From the NCBI GenBank assembly GCA_963843835.1, contig CAWJMD010000008.1, forward strand, positions 1,054,001-1,118,000: a DNA stretch of 64,000 nt, read 5' to 3'. The position numbers and the translations under genes were made by a program. Below are positions 34,951 to 42,469 of this stretch, in pieces. The first letter of the stretch is position 1, and each line of letters starts with the position of its first letter. Below the pieces are notes generated by a model. It saw only the letters and a list, made by a program, of their open reading frames with translations. It was not told the origin of the DNA and did not search any database. The DNA comes from CAWJMD01 sp963843835 (lineage in GTDB: Bacteria; Actinomycetota; Actinomycetes; Actinomycetales; CAWJMD01).

Positions 34951-35754
34951 GTGTCGCCGAGCAAGCGGGAGCGAGAGTACGCACGACGCCGGTACTCCGA
35001 CTGGCAGCAGCGCCAGGCGGAGAAGGCGCTCAGGCGACGTCGGATGCGGATGGTCCTGGCGGCCCTCGCCGTCGTGATGGTCCCCGTCCTGGTCTTCGGG
35101 CTGATGTGGTGGCTCGACCGCGACAGCACCACGACCGCGGCCGCAGACCCGGCCGCGACCCAGAGCACGGACGACCCGGGCAACCCGTGTCCCCCCGTCG
35201 AGGCGACCCCGCCGGCCGAGCCGCAGCAGTTCGCGGCCGCCCCGGACCCCGCCGTGGCGGAGGGCCGGACCTGGACGGCGACGATCGCCACCACGTGCGG
35301 CGACATCGTGGTCGAGCTGGACGGCGCGGCCGCGCCTCAGGCCGTCGCCAACTTCGTGCAGCTCTCCCGCGACGCCTTCTACAGTTCCACGCCCTGCCAT
35401 CGCCTGACCACGACCGGCATCTTCGTGCTCCAGTGCGGCGACCCGACGGGCACCGGCCAGGGCGGCCCCGGATACACCTGGGGTCCGATCGAGAACGCTC
35501 CGGTCGACGACGTGTACCCCGCCGGGACCCTGGCCATGGCCCGAGTGGGCGACCAGGCCGACAGCCAGGGCAGCCAGTTCTTCCTCGTCTACGAGGACTC
35601 CACCATCCCCTCCGACTCCGCCGGCGGCTACACCGTCTTCGGCAAGATCACCGAGGGCCTCGACATCGTCCAGCAGATCGCCGACGGAGGTCTGGCCGAG
35701 GACGGCACCGCGCCCAAGCGGGCCGTCAGCATCGAGGAGGTGACCGTCAGTTGA
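34951..35754 (+). CDS. Membrane-anchored cyclophilin-type peptidylprolyl isomerase
   Basis: A 267-residue protein with a basic cytoplasmic head (KREREYARRRYSD...RQAEKALRRRRMRM), one membrane helix (about 34-53), a Thr/Ala/Pro linker and an extracytoplasmic cyclophilin domain (about 100-265). The latter has CHRL, VLQCGDPTGTGQGGPGY, GTLAMAR and SQGSQFFLVYED. The domain is the usual actinobacterial variant with Cys in place of Phe before HR. The GTG at 34951 has GGGAGG upstream. Likely helps fold secreted proteins. Overlaps the next gene by TTGA. Confidence 0.92.
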   Translation: MSPSKREREYARRRYSDWQQRQAEKALRRRRMRMVLAALAVVMVPVLVFGLMWWLDRDSTTTAAADPAATQSTDDPGNPCPPVEATPPAEPQQFAAAPDPAVAEGRTWTATIATTCGDIVVELDGAAAPQAVANFVQLSRDAFYSSTPCHRLTTTGIFVLQCGDPTGTGQGGPGYTWGPIENAPVDDVYPAGTLAMARVGDQADSQGSQFFLVYEDSTIPSDSAGGYTVFGKITEGLDIVQQIADGGLAEDGTAPKRAVSIEEVTVS

Positions 35755-37406
35755 GCGAGCAGACGCCCACCGAGCCGGCGACGGAGTCGACGGAGCCGAC
35801 GCCTGCCGTCGAGCAGGCACCCGTTCCCGACCCGGCCCCGGAGCCCGCGGCGGCCCCCGAGCCAGCAGCGGCCCCCGAGTCAGCAGCGCCTGCCACTGAG
35901 TCAGCAGCGTCCAGCACCGGGACCGAGGCGGCAGCGCCCAGCACCGAGACCGAGGCGGCAGCGCCCGCCGCCGAGACGGCCCCGACTTCTCCCGCTCCGA
36001 CCGCGCCCGCCCCGGCCTCCCCTGCTGCCCGGCCGAGCCCGGGCCCCCGCCCTACTCCGCGGCCCGGCCCGCGCCCGGGGGCCCCTCGCCAGCGGACGCG
36101 CAAGGCCGCGCCCGCCACGGTCCGCGAGGAGCCGGTCGTCACCGTCCGGCCACCGAGCGACCCCGCGCCCTGGGGCAGGGTCGCGGACGACGGCACGGTC
36201 TACGTGAAGACCGCCGACGGCGAGCGACCGGTCGGTTCGTACCCCGACACCACGTCGGACGAGGCCCTCGCGTACTTCGGCCGCAAGTACGACGACCTCG
36301 TCGCGCAGGTCGACCTGGCCGAGCAGCGGCTGCAGGTACCCGGCGCGGCGGTCAAGGACGTGGTGAAGGGCCTGGACGCCGTCCGCTCCCAGCTCGCCGA
36401 CGCAGCGGTCGTCGGCGACCTCGAGGGGCTGGCGACGCGCATCGCCGGCCTCGACGAGGCGGTGGCGGTGCGCCGCAAGGAGATCGAGAAGGCCCGCGCG
36501 GCGGCCAAGGAGGAGTCGCGCGTGGCTCGCCTGGCCCTGGTGGAGGAGGCCGAGGCGATCGCCGCGACCGATCCCGCACGTCTCCAGTGGAAGTCGTCCG
36601 GCGAGCGGATGCAGGCCCTGTTCGAGGCGTGGAAGACCGCCCAACGGTCCGGCGCCCGACTCGACAAGCCGGTCGAGGAGGAGCTGTGGAGACGGTTCAG
36701 CCACTCCCGCACCGCCTTCGACCGTGCCCGCAAGCACCACTTCGCGCAGCTCAACGCCGAGCACGGTGAGGCGAAGTCGAAGAAGGAGAAGCTGGTCAAG
36801 GAGGCCGAGGCTCTCGCGACCTCCCGCGACTGGGGCGCGACCGCCGCCGCCTTCCGCGGCCTGATGGACCGCTGGCGGGCCGCCGGCCGAGCGGGCCGCA
36901 AGGACGACGACGCCCTGTGGTCTCGGTTCCGGGCGGCGCAGGACACCTTCTTCGAGGCACGCAACGCGGACCTCGCGGTCCAGGACGCCGAGTTCGCAGC
37001 CAACCTCGAGGTCAAGGAGAAGCTCCTGGCCGAGGCCGAGGCCCTGCTGCCGGTGAAGGACCTCGAGGCGGCCAAGACCGCGCTGCGCTCCGTGCAGGAC
37101 CGGTGGGATGCCGCCGGGAAGGTGCCGCGGGCCGACCTCGGCCGGATCGAGAAGCGGATGCGTTCCGTCGAGCAGGCGGTCCGCGACGTCGACGACGCGA
37201 AGTGGAAGCGGTCCAACCCCGAGACGAAGGCGCGGGCCGACAGCGCCCTCGGCCAGCTGGAGGAGTCGATCGCCGGGCTGGAGCGCGAGCTGGAGTCCGC
37301 CCAGGAGTCCGGGGACGCGCGCGGTGTCAAGGACGCCGAGCAGGCGCTGCAGGCACGCCGGTCCTGGCTCGAGCAGGTGCGCAAGGCGGCCGACGACTTC
37401 TCCTGA
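35751..37406 (+). CDS. DUF349 domain protein with Ala/Pro/Glu-rich head
   Basis: A 551-residue cytoplasmic protein. About 120 N-terminal residues are low complexity (Pro, Ala, Glu, Thr, Ser repeats such as EPAAAP). The rest is charged and helical with at least four DUF349 units (about 70 residues each, seen as W..A...PR..DE.LW.RF.A..D.FF.AR). The start is a TTG at 35751 overlapping the cyclophilin stop (TTGA), with GAGGAGG 9 bases upstream; the frame is open long before it, but that part is antisense or out-of-phase. The family is widespread in actinobacteria and of unknown function. Confidence 0.9.
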   Translation: MSEQTPTEPATESTEPTPAVEQAPVPDPAPEPAAAPEPAAAPESAAPATESAASSTGTEAAAPSTETEAAAPAAETAPTSPAPTAPAPASPAARPSPGPRPTPRPGPRPGAPRQRTRKAAPATVREEPVVTVRPPSDPAPWGRVADDGTVYVKTADGERPVGSYPDTTSDEALAYFGRKYDDLVAQVDLAEQRLQVPGAAVKDVVKGLDAVRSQLADAAVVGDLEGLATRIAGLDEAVAVRRKEIEKARAAAKEESRVARLALVEEAEAIAATDPARLQWKSSGERMQALFEAWKTAQRSGARLDKPVEEELWRRFSHSRTAFDRARKHHFAQLNAEHGEAKSKKEKLVKEAEALATSRDWGATAAAFRGLMDRWRAAGRAGRKDDDALWSRFRAAQDTFFEARNADLAVQDAEFAANLEVKEKLLAEAEALLPVKDLEAAKTALRSVQDRWDAAGKVPRADLGRIEKRMRSVEQAVRDVDDAKWKRSNPETKARADSALGQLEESIAGLERELESAQESGDARGVKDAEQALQARRSWLEQVRKAADDFS

Positions 37407-37413
37407 GGCCGGA

Positions 37414-37440
37414 CGGGCACGACCGTCCCCGGCGTGCCCG
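37414..37440 (+). terminator. Hairpin after the DUF349 gene
   Basis: CGGGCACG (37414-37421) pairs with CGTGCCCG (37433-37440) around an 11-base loop, 7 bases past the stop. No T-run follows. Likely 3' end of the cyclophilin-DUF349 transcript. Confidence 0.5.
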
Positions 37441-37442
37441 GA

Positions 37443-37480
37443 CCACCCACCCACCCCCACCCGTCCGTCCGTCCGTCCAC
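37443..37480 (+). repeat. Short simple repeats before the AbiEi-like gene
   Basis: A run of CCAC units is followed by four perfect CCGT units (37461-37476). Such simple repeats can change length by slippage. They lie directly before the first GTCCACA motif of the AbiEi-like promoter. Confidence 0.6.
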
Positions 37481-37510
37481 AGGCTCGGCGCACGGTCCCC
37501 GTCGTCCACA
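37475..37510 (+). promoter_or_regulatory. Paired GTCCACA motif upstream of AbiEi-like gene
   Basis: GTCCACAGG at 37475 and GTCCACA at 37504 are direct repeats 29 bases apart, and the second begins 57 bases before the GTG start. The same two motifs, spacing and distance occur before the second AbiEi-like gene at 53061. AbiEi antitoxins of known systems bind repeats in their own promoter, so this is a candidate operator; the DnaA-box-like look of the motif is noted. Confidence 0.55.
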
Positions 37511-37560
37511 CCGGTCGACCGGGCCTGGTCCGCGCTCCCGTCCGCGTCCACCGTGGCAGC

Positions 37561-38295
37561 GTGTCCTCTGCTCCATGCCCGGACGACCGCCGCGACGGGC
37601 TCGCCTGGCTCTTCTCCACCCCGGCAACCGTCCTCGAACCGGTCCTGCCCGGCCCCGGACAGGACCGCGCCACCCTCGAGCGGTGGCACGCGGAAGGCCT
37701 GCTCAGCGCGGTGGCGGGCGGCGTGTACCTGGCGCTCCCCTGGGCCGGCCTGCCGGTCGCCCGCTGCGGGGCTTTGCGCACGCTCCTGCGGTCCGGCGCG
37801 GTCGTGGCGATGTCGTCGGCCGTGTGGGCCAGGGGCGGGCCCGGACGTCGCCCGCTGTCGTCGACCGAGACCAGCCGCGGCGCCCGGGACCGTGACGACC
37901 ACCAGGTCGACCTGCTGCTGCCTGCCTGCGCCGGGCGGGTACGTCCTCGCGAAGGGGTGCGCACGCGCCAGCTCGCCTTCGGCCCGGCGGACGTCGAGCA
38001 CCGGCACGGCGTGCCACTGACACAGCCGGTCCGCACCGCGGTCGACCTGGTCATGTGGGGTACGGACCGTGACCAGGACGCGCTCGACTGGCTGTGGGCT
38101 CACGAGGTCACGACCCGTCAGGTCCGTGACGACCTGAGCCGGCGCGCCACCTCCCCGTGGACCTTCCGCGGCCTCGAGGTCCTCGCACGCGTCAGGCGGG
38201 GCGAGGACGCTCCGCTGGCCGCGGTACCGTTGACCGACCCGGTCACGGTCTGGGCTGACGGCCGAGATGCCCTCAGTCCGAACGTTTCCCGGTGA
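37561..38295 (+). CDS. AbiEi-like protein without nuclease-like tail
   Basis: A 244-residue protein. Its N-terminal half (LAWLFSTPATVLEP...LERWHAEGLLSAVAGGVYLALPW...ALRTLLRSGAVVAMSSAVWARG) follows the winged-helix and following domain of AbiEi-type antitoxin relatives common in actinobacteria. The C-terminus is shorter than in the relative at 53061 and lacks the EYDGxxH stretch. No AbiEii-type toxin is adjacent. The GTG at 37561 is supported by the shared promoter spacing with the paralogue. Its 3' end overlaps the convergent rel gene by 23 bases. AbiEi membership is my reading, not tested; function unknown. Confidence 0.7.
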   Translation: MSSAPCPDDRRDGLAWLFSTPATVLEPVLPGPGQDRATLERWHAEGLLSAVAGGVYLALPWAGLPVARCGALRTLLRSGAVVAMSSAVWARGGPGRRPLSSTETSRGARDRDDHQVDLLLPACAGRVRPREGVRTRQLAFGPADVEHRHGVPLTQPVRTAVDLVMWGTDRDQDALDWLWAHEVTTRQVRDDLSRRATSPWTFRGLEVLARVRRGEDAPLAAVPLTDPVTVWADGRDALSPNVSR

Positions 38296-40648
38296 TCCGG
38301 TAGACGTCGAAGACACCCTCGACCCGCTTCACCGCGGCGAGAACATGACCGAGGTGGCCGGGGTCGCCCATCTCGAACACGAACTTCGAGACCGCGACCC
38401 GGTCGCGGTTCGTGCTCACGGACGCCGAGAGGATGTTCACGTGGTTGTCCGACAGGACGCGCGTGACGTCCGAGAGGAGCCGCGCGCGGTCGAGCGCCTC
38501 GACCTGGATCTGCACGAGGAAGACGCTGGCGGCCCCCACCGACCACTCGACCTCGACCATGCGACCTTCCTGACTCATCAGGCCGGCCGCGTTGTGGCAG
38601 TCCTTCACGTGCACGGACACGCCGTGCCCGCGGGTGACGAAGCCGATGATGGGGTCGCCCGGCACCGGGGTGCAGCACTTGGCCAGCTTGACCCAGATGT
38701 CGTCGACGCCCTTGACCACGACTCCTGGATCGCCCGACCGGGGCCGGCGCTGCGGGACCGTCGAGGGGATGGTCGCCTCGGCCAGGTCCTCCTCGGCCCC
38801 GTCGGCGCCGCCCATGGCCGCGACCAGCTTGTCCACGATGCTCGCCGCCGACACGTGCCCCTCACCGACGGCGGCGTACAGCGCCGACACGTCGGCATAG
38901 CGCAGCTCGGTGGCCAGCCCCACCAGCGACTCGTGGCTCATCAGGCGCTGGATGGGCAGACCCTGCTTGCGCATGGCCTTGGCGATGTGGTCCTTGCCCT
39001 GTTCGATCGCCTCCTCGCGGCGCTCCTTCGAGAACCACTGGCGGATCTTGTTGCGGGCGCGCGGGCTCTTGACGAACGTCAGCCAGTCCCGACTCGGTCC
39101 GGCATCGGCGACCTTGGACGTGAAGACCTCGACCACGTCACCGTTGTCGAGCGACGACTCCAGGGCCACGAGGCGGCCGTTGACCCGCGCACCCATCGTG
39201 CGGTGCCCGACCTCCGTGTGCACCGCGTACGCGAAGTCGACGGGTGTCGAGTCAGCGGGCAGGGCGACCACGTCGCCCTTCGGCGTGAACACGTAGACCT
39301 CGCGTCCACCGATCTCGAACCGCAACGAGTCGAGGAACTCCCCCGGGTCCGCCGTCTCCCGCTGCCAGTCGAGAAGCTGTCGCAGCCAGGCCATCTCGTT
39401 GGCGTTCGCGGTGTCGCCGGCCTCCGTCGAGGCGCCCTTGTTCGCGGCGTCCTTGTACTTCCAGTGCGCGGCGACGCCCAGCTCGGCCCGCCGGTGCATC
39501 AGGTGGGTGCGGATCTGCACCTCGACCGGCTTGCCGCCCGGCCCGATCACCGTCGTGTGCAGGGACTGGTACATGTTGAACTTGGGCATCGCGATGTAGT
39601 CCTTGAACCGCCCCGGCACCGGGTTCCAGCGCGCGTGCAGCGCACCCAGCACGGCGTAGCAGTCGCGCACCGTGTCGACGAGGACGCGGACGCCGACCAG
39701 GTCGTAGATGTCGGCGAAGTCGCGGCCCCGTACGATCATCTTCTGGTAGACGGAGTAGTAGTGCTTCGGTCGACCCGTGACGGTGGCCTTGATCTTGGCG
39801 CCCCGCAGGTCGTCGCGGATGTTGTCGCGCACGACCGCCAGGTACTCCTCGCGGGCCGGGGCGCGGTCGGCGACCAGGCGGACGATCTCGTCGTAGACGC
39901 CCGGGTAGAGGGTCGCGAACGACAGGTCCTCGAGCTCCCACTTGATCGTGTTCATCCCGAGCCGGTGCGCCAGGGGCGCGTAGATCTCTAGCGTCTCGCG
40001 GGCCTTGCGCTCCGCGGAGGCCTGCGACACGTACTTCCACGTGCGGGCGTTGTGCAGGCGGTCGGCCAGCTTGATCAGCAGCACCCGGATGTCGCGGGCC
40101 ATCGCGACGACCATCTTGCGGACGGTCTCCGCCTGCGCCGCGTCGCCGTACGCCACCTTGTCGAGCTTGGTGACGCCGTCGACCAGCATCGCGACCTCGT
40201 CGCCGAACTCCTTGCGGAGGGCGTCGAGCCCGTAGTCGGTGTCCTCGACCGTGTCGTGCAGCAGGGCTGCGGCCAGGGTCGGCACGGTCATCCCGAGCTC
40301 GGCGAGGATGGTCGCCACCGCCACCGGGTGCGTGATGTACGGGTCGCCGCTCTTGCGGCGCTGACCGCGGTGGGCCCTCTCGGCGACCTCGTAGGCCCGC
40401 TCCAGTACCGCGGTGTCGGACTTCGGGTGGTTGGCGCGGACCGAGCGGAGCAGCGGCTCCAGCACCGGCGAGGTGGACGCGCTCCGGTTGCCGAAGCGAG
40501 CGATCCTGGCCCGCAGCCCGACCGGACCGGTCTCTCCCGGACGCAGCGTCGGAAGGCCGGCGGGAAGGGTGTCCTCCGCGGGGCCGGCGTCCGTCACCGC
40601 CTGGGCAGCAGCGGACCCGGTCACGGGGACGTCCACGTCCTTGCTCAC
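38273..40648 (-). CDS. rel: Bifunctional (p)ppGpp synthetase/hydrolase
   Basis: Makes and degrades the stringent-response signal. It has 791 residues: HD hydrolase domain with HDTVED (131-136), synthetase domain with YYSVYQKM and the RFKD motif (347-350) typical of two-way enzymes, TGS domain (VYVFTPKGDVVALP), the zinc-finger-like region with KCCTPVPGD, and a C-terminal ACT domain. The GTG at 40648 is preferred over the one nine bases earlier, because AGGAGG then sits 8 bases upstream. It follows apt in the conserved secD-secF-apt-rel order. Confidence 0.96.
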   Translation of the reverse strand: MSKDVDVPVTGSAAAQAVTDAGPAEDTLPAGLPTLRPGETGPVGLRARIARFGNRSASTSPVLEPLLRSVRANHPKSDTAVLERAYEVAERAHRGQRRKSGDPYITHPVAVATILAELGMTVPTLAAALLHDTVEDTDYGLDALRKEFGDEVAMLVDGVTKLDKVAYGDAAQAETVRKMVVAMARDIRVLLIKLADRLHNARTWKYVSQASAERKARETLEIYAPLAHRLGMNTIKWELEDLSFATLYPGVYDEIVRLVADRAPAREEYLAVVRDNIRDDLRGAKIKATVTGRPKHYYSVYQKMIVRGRDFADIYDLVGVRVLVDTVRDCYAVLGALHARWNPVPGRFKDYIAMPKFNMYQSLHTTVIGPGGKPVEVQIRTHLMHRRAELGVAAHWKYKDAANKGASTEAGDTANANEMAWLRQLLDWQRETADPGEFLDSLRFEIGGREVYVFTPKGDVVALPADSTPVDFAYAVHTEVGHRTMGARVNGRLVALESSLDNGDVVEVFTSKVADAGPSRDWLTFVKSPRARNKIRQWFSKERREEAIEQGKDHIAKAMRKQGLPIQRLMSHESLVGLATELRYADVSALYAAVGEGHVSAASIVDKLVAAMGGADGAEEDLAEATIPSTVPQRRPRSGDPGVVVKGVDDIWVKLAKCCTPVPGDPIIGFVTRGHGVSVHVKDCHNAAGLMSQEGRMVEVEWSVGAASVFLVQIQVEALDRARLLSDVTRVLSDNHVNILSASVSTNRDRVAVSKFVFEMGDPGHLGHVLAAVKRVEGVFDVYRITGKRSD

Positions 40649-40715
40649 CGGAACCACCTCCTGCCGTCGGCGTCCAGTCTAAGCGTCGGTGGTGTGAGCA
40701 CCCGACGCCGTGGGT

Positions 40716-41294
40716 TCACAGGACCGCGAGGGATCGGACGTCACGGCCGGCCAGGAGCTCACGGCCGTCCAGGAAACCGAGCTCGAGCAGGCAGACGACG
40801 GCCACGACGTGAGCTCCGCCCGCCTCCACGAGGTCGCACGTGGCCTTCGCCGTCCCGCCCGTGGCCAGGAGGTCGTCGACCACGGCGACGCGCTGCCCCG
40901 CGGTGAAGGCGTCCAGGTGCACCTCGATCTGCGCGCTGCCGTACTCGAGGCCGTAGGACGCCGAGCGGGTGGTGTTGGGCAGCTTGCCGGCCTTGCGGAC
41001 GGGGACGAACCCGGTGCGGGCACTCAACGCCATCGGCGCACCGAGGACGAACCCGCGTGCCTCGACGCCCGCGATGACGTCGATCTCGCCGTCGTCGAGC
41101 AGGGCGCTCATCCCCTCCACGGCGGCCCGCAGCCCGGCGGCGTCGGCGAGGACCGGCGTGATGTCCTTGAAGACGATTCCCGGGCTGGGGAAGTCGTTGA
41201 CGTCCCGCACCAACGACAGCACCAGGTCACGACGAGCCTGCTGCTCAGGCCCCTCGGCGAGGGCGTGGCCCGGGCCTGCCGGGGACGCGCTCAC
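40716..41294 (-). CDS. apt: Adenine phosphoribosyltransferase
   Basis: Salvages adenine to AMP with PRPP. It has 192 residues with FPSPGIVFKDITP at the N-terminus, the adenine-binding GVEARGFVLG segment, and the PRPP loop VAVVDDLLATGGTAKA. The GTG at 41294 lies one base after the secF stop; an N-terminal tail of about 20 residues precedes the core. Placed between secF and rel as in many actinobacteria. Confidence 0.94.
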   Translation of the reverse strand: MSASPAGPGHALAEGPEQQARRDLVLSLVRDVNDFPSPGIVFKDITPVLADAAGLRAAVEGMSALLDDGEIDVIAGVEARGFVLGAPMALSARTGFVPVRKAGKLPNTTRSASYGLEYGSAQIEVHLDAFTAGQRVAVVDDLLATGGTAKATCDLVEAGGAHVVAVVCLLELGFLDGRELLAGRDVRSLAVL

Positions 41295-41295
41295 G

Positions 41296-42468
41296 TCAGC
41301 GCTTCCGCTTGCGCTGGGACCGCTTGGGCTGGTTCCGCGGTCCGGTGGGCCCCGCGGGGCGGACGGGCCGGGTGGGGGTCGACTGGCGTGTCGGCTGGCC
41401 ACCGGCCGGCGCGGCACCCGCCGTGACCAGGTCGTCCGACGCCGGCTCCGCACCGCTCGCCTCCGCGTCGGTTGCGGCGGCCCGAGCGGCGGCGGCGCGA
41501 GCCTTGGCCACGCGCACCTCCTGCTGCTGGATGGCCGGCTCGCGGCGACGCAGGGTGACCAGCAGCGCCGGAGCGATGAACACCGACGAGTACGCCCCCG
41601 CGAAGACACCGATGAGCAGCGCCAGGGAGATGTCCTTCAGGGTGCCCGCGCCGAGCAGGAAGGCGCCGATGAACAGGATCGACCCGATCGGCAGCAGGGC
41701 AACGACCGTCGTGTTGATGGACCGCACCAGTGTCTGGTTGACGGCGAGGTTGACGGCCTCGCCGTACGTGCGTCGCGTGCTCGCCATCACGTGCGCAGTG
41801 TTCTCGCGGACCTTGTCGAACACGACGACCGTGTCGTAGAGCGAGTAGCCGAGGATGGTCAGGAAGCCGATCACCGTGGCCGGGGTGACCTCGAAGCCGG
41901 TGAGGGCGTAGATGCCTGCCGTGACCATCAGATCGTGCAGCAGGGCGACCACCGCCGCCGCCGCCATCTGCCATGCCCGGAAGTAGAGGGCGATCACCAG
42001 CGACACGAGGATGAGGAAGGTGATCAGGCCCGTGAGGGCCTTCTCGGTCACGTCCGCTCCCCACGACGCCCCGACGAATGACGACGTCACCGCCGAGGGA
42101 TCGACGCCGTAACCGGTCGCCAGCTCGTCGCGGAGCTGGTTGGTCTCGTCGTCCGTCAGACGCTCGGTCTGGACCCGGATGCCGTCGCTGCCGACCACCG
42201 ACACGCGCGGCGTCTCGCCGGCGGGGAAGGCCCGCGTGACGATGTCGTTGGCGATGCTCTGGTCCGTCGTCGAGACGCCGGCGATGCGGAACTCGGACCC
42301 GCCGCGGAACTCGATGCCGGGGTTGATGCCCTTGAGCGTCAGCACCAGCACGGAGCCGATGATGAGGACGATCCCGAGCGTGAACCAGTACCTGGCCTTG
42401 CCGACGAAGTCGAAGGACCGCTTCCCGGTGTAGAGGTCGTTGCCGAACCTGGCGAAGCTGAACGCCAT
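41296..42468 (-). CDS. secF: Protein translocase subunit SecF
   Basis: With SecD, pulls secreted proteins across the membrane using the proton gradient. It has 390 residues and six membrane helices, with the first extracytoplasmic loop starting at the GGSEFRI region, and the family stretch SLYDTVVVFDKVREN (near residue 215). A long Ala/Arg-rich and then Pro/Thr/Arg-rich cytoplasmic tail of about 95 residues follows the last helix and ends very basic. It starts one base after secD. Confidence 0.95.
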   Translation of the reverse strand: MAFSFARFGNDLYTGKRSFDFVGKARYWFTLGIVLIIGSVLVLTLKGINPGIEFRGGSEFRIAGVSTTDQSIANDIVTRAFPAGETPRVSVVGSDGIRVQTERLTDDETNQLRDELATGYGVDPSAVTSSFVGASWGADVTEKALTGLITFLILVSLVIALYFRAWQMAAAAVVALLHDLMVTAGIYALTGFEVTPATVIGFLTILGYSLYDTVVVFDKVRENTAHVMASTRRTYGEAVNLAVNQTLVRSINTTVVALLPIGSILFIGAFLLGAGTLKDISLALLIGVFAGAYSSVFIAPALLVTLRRREPAIQQQEVRVAKARAAAARAAATDAEASGAEPASDDLVTAGAAPAGGQPTRQSTPTRPVRPAGPTGPRNQPKRSQRKRKR

Positions 42469-42469
42469 C

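Noticed and set aside
34951..35754. Defective cyclophilin because FHR is CHRL and GGDP is QCGDP
   Set aside because: I recall this variant as common in membrane-anchored actinobacterial cyclophilins, so it is not a sign of decay.
37475..37510. DnaA boxes or an origin
   Set aside because: GTCCACAG resembles a GC-rich DnaA box, but there are only two or three copies, no AT-rich stretch, and no dnaA/dnaN nearby. The match to the paralogue promoter is the better reading.
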